From Novosphingobium sp. (GTDB taxonomy: Bacteria > Pseudomonadota > Alphaproteobacteria > Sphingomonadales > Sphingomonadaceae), in assembly GCF_039595395.1 (NCBI RefSeq), contig NZ_JBCNLP010000001.1:3286001-3350000 (forward strand): a stretch of 64,000 bases of DNA, read 5' to 3'. Shown piece after piece: positions 59,762 through 64,000 of the stretch. Under the pieces are notes generated by a model. The model made no database searches, had not been told where the DNA came from, and worked only from the letters and a program-made list of their open reading frames with translations. Numbering within the stretch: the stretch's first letter is position 1; each line of letters opens with the position of its first letter. The position numbers were made by a program, and so were the translations under genes.

Positions 59762-61450
59762 TCAGATCGCGCCCGCTTTCATCTGCGTGACGGCATAATC
59801 CGCCGCGCGGGCGGTCAGCGCCATATAGGTCAGCGAGGGGTTCTGGCAGGCGCTCGACGACATCTGGGCGCCATCGGTGACGAACAGATTATCGATCTGA
59901 TGCGCCTGGCTCCATTTGTTGAGCACGCTTGTCGCCGGGTCATGGCCCATGCGCGCGCCGCCCATCTCATGGATCGCGGTGCCGCCGGGGCCGGGGCGGT
60001 CGAAGCCGAAGATCACATGGCCGCCCGCCGCCGTCAGCATGGTCGCGGCCTCCTTCTTGGCGTCGGCCAGAGCGGCCATTTCTTCCTTGCCGTGGTTGAA
60101 GCTGATCTCCAACTGAGGCACGCCCAGCGGATCGAGCTTTTTCGACAGCGCCAGCCTGTTGGTCACGCGCGGCACGCTTTCGGCAAAGACCACCAGCACC
60201 ATGCGCCATGCGCCGGGTTCGCGCAGATGGTTCTTGTACTCCGCGCCGATGCCCGCCTCGCGTTCGCCCGCTGTCCAAGTGGATTGCAGCGCGCCGCCCT
60301 GAAAGGAATAGCCCCGCGTGAAACCATCGCCGTCCAGCTTCTCCAGATTGCGGAAGCGCGGGATCACGATGCCGGTGGGGCGGTTGCCGAAGGTGGTGTG
60401 CTCCTCGAAACCGGGCATGATCGCGGCGGCCGAGAGCGTGTTGGCATGGTCCATGATATGGGTGCCCAGCACGCCGCTGCCATTCGCCAAGCCACCCGGC
60501 ATCGCCTCGCTGGCCGAATTGAGCAGCAGATGCACCGAGTTGAAGGCGCCCGCGTTGAGGAACACCATCCGCGCGGTGGCGCTCTTGCGCGCCTTGGTCT
60601 GCGTGTCGATCCAGCGCACGCCGGTAACGCGCCTGGTGGCCGGATCGTAATCGACCTTCTCGACCTGAGCATTGGTGATGACGGTCAGCCGCCCGGTCGC
60701 GGTGGCGGCGGGCAAGGTGCTGGATTGCGTCGAGAAATAGGCGCCGAAGGAGCAGCCGCGCATGCAGATGTTGCGATACTGGCAGGGTCCGCGCCCCAGT
60801 TCGGGCTTGGCCTCGGTGAGGTTGGCGGTGCGGCCCACGGTGAGGCAGCGGTCGGGCCATTGCTTCAGGATGCGTTCGCGCACAGCCTGTTCGACGGCGT
60901 TGAGCGCCATCGGCGGCTGGAAATGGCCGTCGGGAAGCTGGGCCAGCCCTTCCCTGGCGCCGGACACGCCCACGAACTCTTCCACCTTGTCATACCAAGG
61001 CGCCAGATCGGCATAGCGGATAGGCCAGTCGGTGCCGTGGCCGTCGCGCTTGTTGGCGCCGAAATCATAGTCCGACCAGCGATAGCACTGGCGCCCCCAG
61101 GTCAGCGAACGCCCGCCCATTTGATAGGAGCGGAACCATGTGAAGGCGCCCTCACCAACTTCGTAGGGATTCTGGGCATCGTTGACGAAGTGGTTCTGGG
61201 TGAATTCGGTGAAGTGCCGGTTCAATTGCTGCACCGGATAGTCGCGCGCATAGAGCGCAGCATCGCCCTCGCCCCGGAACGGCATCTCCCAGGGTGTTTT
61301 CATCTCGGTGGTGTAGTCGGCGCCATGTTCGATGGGGCGTCCGCGTTCGAGCATCAGCACCTTCAGACCGGCCTCGGTCAGTTGCTTGGCGGCGAGGCCC
61401 CCGGTGATGCCGGAGCCGACAACGATGGCGTCAAAATCGTGATTGGTCAT
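59762..61450 (-). CDS. GMC-type FAD sugar dehydrogenase, large subunit
   Basis: 562 residues. FAD-binding GSGITGG at about 12-18, a middle GMC segment (MRGCSFGAYFSTQSS) and a C-terminal MGGARMGHDPATSV region carrying the catalytic His. No own signal peptide, as expected if it travels through the Tat system with the small subunit. With the subunit-3 protein and cytochrome c it forms the standard three-subunit complex of gluconate 2-dehydrogenase or glucoside 3-dehydrogenase. Which sugar is oxidised is not determined; the TIM-barrel partner hints at a 3-keto-glycoside. Confidence 0.87.
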   Translation of the reverse strand: MTNHDFDAIVVGSGITGGLAAKQLTEAGLKVLMLERGRPIEHGADYTTEMKTPWEMPFRGEGDAALYARDYPVQQLNRHFTEFTQNHFVNDAQNPYEVGEGAFTWFRSYQMGGRSLTWGRQCYRWSDYDFGANKRDGHGTDWPIRYADLAPWYDKVEEFVGVSGAREGLAQLPDGHFQPPMALNAVEQAVRERILKQWPDRCLTVGRTANLTEAKPELGRGPCQYRNICMRGCSFGAYFSTQSSTLPAATATGRLTVITNAQVEKVDYDPATRRVTGVRWIDTQTKARKSATARMVFLNAGAFNSVHLLLNSASEAMPGGLANGSGVLGTHIMDHANTLSAAAIMPGFEEHTTFGNRPTGIVIPRFRNLEKLDGDGFTRGYSFQGGALQSTWTAGEREAGIGAEYKNHLREPGAWRMVLVVFAESVPRVTNRLALSKKLDPLGVPQLEISFNHGKEEMAALADAKKEAATMLTAAGGHVIFGFDRPGPGGTAIHEMGGARMGHDPATSVLNKWSQAHQIDNLFVTDGAQMSSSACQNPSLTYMALTARAADYAVTQMKAGAI

Positions 61451-61454
61451 GGCT

Positions 61455-62069
61455 TTATCCAAAATCCACGGCGGTCCAGTCGCTGGACCAGGCGCGGTCG
61501 CCCTTGTGCAGAGGGATGTCATTGTCCCAGCGGCCGGGGACGGGGTCGTAACGCAGCTCCTTCGAGCCGCCTTCCTCGCTGGTGTAATAGCCGGTGAGGA
61601 TCAGCGTCTTGATCGCGCGCCATGGCGAGGGTTGCGCGGGTGGCGGGCCAGCGGGGAAAGCCTCCGCATCCAGAGCCGCGAGCAAGGCGTGGCGCTGCGC
61701 CGGGGTCTGGGCCATGAAGTCGCCCTTGGCGCGGCGGTTCAGCTCCTGCTGCAGCCACAGGTCATGGCGCAGCGAGCCATCGGCGCGCAGCGGCCATCCG
61801 GCAGGCGCATCCTTCACCGGCGCGCGCGTGCCTTTCAGCCCATGCGCCAGTGCGAGGCTGAGGAAAGCCCCGGTGCCAACCTCGCCCGCACCCGCGGTGG
61901 TGGTGCGGGGGATCACCAACTGGCTGACCTCCTTGAGCATGGCGCTTTGCTGCGCGGTGGGCGCCTCTCCGGCAGGCAGAGCGGCCAGCAGGCGGCCCGG
62001 CGTGGTGCCCAATGCTGCGGCCCACAGGCCTGCCGCGCTGAGGAATTCGCGTCGGTTCCAGGGGGTCAT
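61455..62069 (-). CDS. Gluconate 2-dehydrogenase subunit 3 family protein (Tat-exported small subunit)
   Basis: 204 residues. N-terminal Tat-type signal with NRREFLSAAGLWAAAL. The rest matches the small-subunit family, ending in a segment with TGYYTSEEGGSKELRYDPVPG. It escorts the GMC subunit to the periplasm. Start codon overlaps the isomerase stop as ATGA (62066-62069), and the GMC gene follows 4 bases later. Confidence 0.87.
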   Translation of the reverse strand: MTPWNRREFLSAAGLWAAALGTTPGRLLAALPAGEAPTAQQSAMLKEVSQLVIPRTTTAGAGEVGTGAFLSLALAHGLKGTRAPVKDAPAGWPLRADGSLRHDLWLQQELNRRAKGDFMAQTPAQRHALLAALDAEAFPAGPPPAQPSPWRAIKTLILTGYYTSEEGGSKELRYDPVPGRWDNDIPLHKGDRAWSSDWTAVDFG

Positions 62070-63121
62070 GGCTGAAGTCCCATCAGCTTTTGGTTGAGCG
62101 CGCGATCGGCGCCGGATTTGGCGAAATCGTCGAAGGCATGGGGCGTGGTGCGGATGATATGTTGCGCGATAAAGGGCGCGCCTTCTGCCGCGCCATCCTC
62201 GGGATGCTTGAGGGCGCATTCCCACTCCAGCACGGCCCAGCCGGCATAGTCATACTGCGCCATCTTGCTGAAGATCTGCGTGAAATCGACCTGCCCATCG
62301 CCCAGCGAGCGGAAGCGTCCCGGCCGGTCCACCCAGCTCTGATAGCCGCCATAGACGCCGCTGCGGCCATTGGGGCGCAGCTCGGCATCCTTCACATGGA
62401 AGCATTTGATGCGCTCGTGATAGATGTCGATAAAGGCCAGATAATCGAGATGCTGCAGCACGAAATGGCTGGGATCATAGAGAATGTTCGCGCGCGGATG
62501 ATTGCCCACGCGGTCGAGGAACATCTCGAAGGTCACGCCATCGTGCAGATCTTCGCCGGGATGCAGTTCGAAGCCGATGTCGACGCCATTGTCCTCATAG
62601 ACATCGAGGATCGGCTTCCAGCGGCGGGCCAGCTCATCGAAAGCGTCTTCCACCAGACCGGCGGGACGCTGCGGCCAGGGATAGACATAGGGCCACGCCA
62701 GCGCGCCGGAGAAGCTAGCATGGGTGGTCAGTCCCAGACGGCGTGAGGCCACTGCCGCCAGCTTCACCTGCTCGACAGCCCATGCCTGACGCGCCGCGGG
62801 ATTGCCGCGCACATGCGGCGCGGCGAAGCCGTCGAATTGAGGATCGAAGGCGGGATGTACCGCCACCAACTGGCCTTGCAGATGGGTCGACAGCTCGGTG
62901 ATCTCCAGGCCTTTGTCGGCCAGCATCCCCTTGATGTCGTCGCAATAGGCTTGGCTGTCGGCGGCCTTCTCCAGATCGAACAGGCGCCGGTCAGCCGGGA
63001 TCTGCAGGCCCTTGTAACCCAGACCCGCCGCCCAGTCGGCAAGACCCGACAGCGTGTTGAATGGCGCCGTATCGCCCAGGAATTGTGCCAGGAAGATGCC
63101 CGGCCCCTTGATGGTTCTCAT
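62066..63121 (-). CDS. Sugar phosphate isomerase/epimerase-like TIM-barrel protein
   Basis: 351 residues, xylose-isomerase-like TIM barrel. Metal ligands fit FELHPGEDLHD, ILYDPSHF, CFHVKDAEL and the late GWAVLEWECAL Glu. Relatives in cytochrome-linked sugar operons act on 3-keto-glycosides (elimination or epimerisation), which fits the GMC neighbour. First gene of the leftward operon; GGGGAGAG 4 bases before ATG 63121. A longer in-frame start at 63172 would cover the operator-like palindrome. Confidence 0.83.
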   Translation of the reverse strand: MRTIKGPGIFLAQFLGDTAPFNTLSGLADWAAGLGYKGLQIPADRRLFDLEKAADSQAYCDDIKGMLADKGLEITELSTHLQGQLVAVHPAFDPQFDGFAAPHVRGNPAARQAWAVEQVKLAAVASRRLGLTTHASFSGALAWPYVYPWPQRPAGLVEDAFDELARRWKPILDVYEDNGVDIGFELHPGEDLHDGVTFEMFLDRVGNHPRANILYDPSHFVLQHLDYLAFIDIYHERIKCFHVKDAELRPNGRSGVYGGYQSWVDRPGRFRSLGDGQVDFTQIFSKMAQYDYAGWAVLEWECALKHPEDGAAEGAPFIAQHIIRTTPHAFDDFAKSGADRALNQKLMGLQP

Positions 63122-63155
63122 GTCTCTCCCCGCTTCATGCGATTCTTCGCGAAGC

Positions 63156-63181
63156 ATTATCAGAACTTTCATTCTAATAAT
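63156..63181. promoter_or_regulatory. Candidate TetR operator of the GMC operon
   Basis: ATTATCAGAA-CTTTCA-TTCTAATAAT: 10-base arms matching at 9 positions, extendable by one C/G pair. Lies 35 bases before the isomerase ATG and overlaps the region expected for the -10 box of a leftward promoter whose -35 could be TTGACT (complement of 63199-63204). The TetR gene is next upstream. Confidence 0.6.
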
Positions 63182-63236
63182 GGCGTAAATGAGAGGAGAG
63201 TCAATCGGCCAAATCAGGCGCCGTCGCCCGCAGGCT

Positions 63237-63896
63237 TCACATCAGCGCATCGCTCATCAAAAAGGCGGCGATCATCTGCGCAAGATCCTTTTTCAGCACC
63301 AGCCAGTCGCCTTCCCAGGCCGAGGTGCTGATGGTGCCGAAGCCCAGATAACGCGCAATCGCGGCATAAAGGATGCGGAAGGTGCTATCGACCGCGCGCT
63401 CCGGGTCCTTCACCTTCATCTCGCCGCGATGGTCCAGCAGCGCCTCCTTGATGGCATTGGCCGTGCCCATATAGGAGGCCTTGCCCACCGAGGCGACCAG
63501 CGCATCGGTCGAGGCCCGCGCCATCAGTGGCCGCATCTGCGGACCAAATTCGCGCAAGGTCTCCGCCAGCGTCTCGACCAGCGCCACCACCAGCGAGGGC
63601 AGCGCGGCATGCCCGGCCCGTGCCTGCCCGATCCGCGCGAACATCGCGGTGTCCAACTGCTCCAGCACGCGCAGTTGCACGGCATGCAGCAAGGCATCCT
63701 TGCTCTCGAAACGGTTGTAGATCGAACCGATCGAGACCTTGCCCTTCTTGCTCACCTCCAGCAGCGTGAACTCATCGTTCCCACGCTCGATCAGCAGAGC
63801 CTCGGCGGCGGCGAGCATCCGTTCGTAGGAAGCCTTGCTGCGCCCTTGAACAGGAGCGCGCAGGGCGGTGGCAAGGCCAACATCGTCTTTTGTCAT
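63237..63896 (-). CDS. TetR family regulator, likely regulator of the GMC operon
   Basis: 219 residues. HTH: MLAAAEALLIERGNDEFTLLEVSKKGKVSIGSIYNRFESKDALL, a typical TetR pattern. Same strand as the isomerase operon, 115 bases upstream, with the palindrome in between. The C-terminal ligand domain is not assigned. ATG 63896 chosen. The final 104 bases of the window show no gene. Confidence 0.87.
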   Translation of the reverse strand: MTKDDVGLATALRAPVQGRSKASYERMLAAAEALLIERGNDEFTLLEVSKKGKVSIGSIYNRFESKDALLHAVQLRVLEQLDTAMFARIGQARAGHAALPSLVVALVETLAETLREFGPQMRPLMARASTDALVASVGKASYMGTANAIKEALLDHRGEMKVKDPERAVDSTFRILYAAIARYLGFGTISTSAWEGDWLVLKKDLAQMIAAFLMSDALM

Positions 63897-64000
63897 ACCG
63901 CTTTGTCGGCAAATGACAGCGGCGCGTCAACCGGGACTCGACAAACACGAATCACAATTCTACTTTTATGTTGATTTCGGACGGCACCGCAGCCTGCCAA

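Noticed and set aside
1..64000. CRISPR array, prophage, integrase, insertion sequence or tRNA-linked island
   Set aside because: No spaced direct-repeat array, transposase, integrase or tRNA was seen on either strand; the foreign-looking tracts have no mobility genes next to them.

Overview
The window reads as chromosomal DNA of a high-GC alphaproteobacterium of the Sphingomonadales, most like Novosphingobium or a close Sphingomonas relative. Reasons: the lepB-rnc-era order, a C4-pathway 5-aminolevulinate synthase, a Sphingomonas-type non-phosphorylating L-rhamnose cluster, a Novosphingobium-style carotenoid/stilbene cleavage oxygenase, and proline codons strongly biased to CCC. No tRNA, rRNA, CRISPR array, phage or insertion sequence was seen.

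Layout. 1-14 kb is mostly housekeeping: lepB (3' end), rnc, era, a GT-C membrane glycosyltransferase, topA, a membrane protein, dprA, plsY, murI, hemA, a 26-residue membrane miniprotein and lepA. 14-20 kb holds a secreted protein, an AI-2E family permease, a frameshifted M3 peptidase and a CHASE3/HAMP/GAF/GGDEF diguanylate cyclase. 20-28 kb is a complete L-rhamnose island (rhaT, rhaM, lactonase, two SDR dehydrogenases, FAH-type diketo-hydrolase, L-rhamnonate dehydratase, IclR regulator, L-lactate dehydrogenase). 28-35 kb has a YciI protein, a 2OG-Fe dioxygenase, a GNAT enzyme, a hybrid histidine kinase overlapping a KaiC-like ATPase, and a VC0807-like membrane protein. 35-41 kb has the carotenoid oxygenase with divergent TetR, an AraC regulator with divergent Fsr-type exporter, a MarR regulator and MlaA. 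41-45 kb has a short orphan protein and a GT2-methyltransferase-GT-C operon. 45-51 kb has a luciferase-like monooxygenase, YeiH, LysR, cytochrome b561, a catalase-like peroxidase and a small protein. 50.7-55 kb is a cobalamin riboswitch followed by a TonB-dependent receptor and a PepSY membrane protein. 55-64 kb has an EEP phosphatase, a cardiolipin synthase, twin small membrane proteins, a DHA2 exporter, and a TetR-controlled GMC dehydrogenase / cytochrome c / sugar isomerase operon.

How the genes work together. The rhamnose genes form a closed path: uptake and mutarotation, oxidation to lactone, hydrolysis, dehydration, 4-oxidation, then hydrolysis to pyruvate and L-lactate, with lldD turning the lactate into pyruvate. 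The GMC operon looks like a Tat-exported, cytochrome c-linked sugar oxidation system coupled to a TIM-barrel enzyme acting on the oxidised sugar.

The most striking observations are: (1) two tracts whose codon use is unlike the rest of the window and resembles Enterobacterales/Serratia, one inside the M3 peptidase gene (about 16.59-17.98 kb, carrying a 1-base frameshift) and one covering a luciferase-like monooxygenase with its own enterobacterial-looking terminator (45.26-46.33 kb); (2) a family of dispersed intergenic palindromes (eight hairpins at five loci, three of them paired head-to-head about 200 bp apart); (3) long palindromic operator candidates at the IclR, TetR/carotenoid oxygenase and TetR/GMC promoters.
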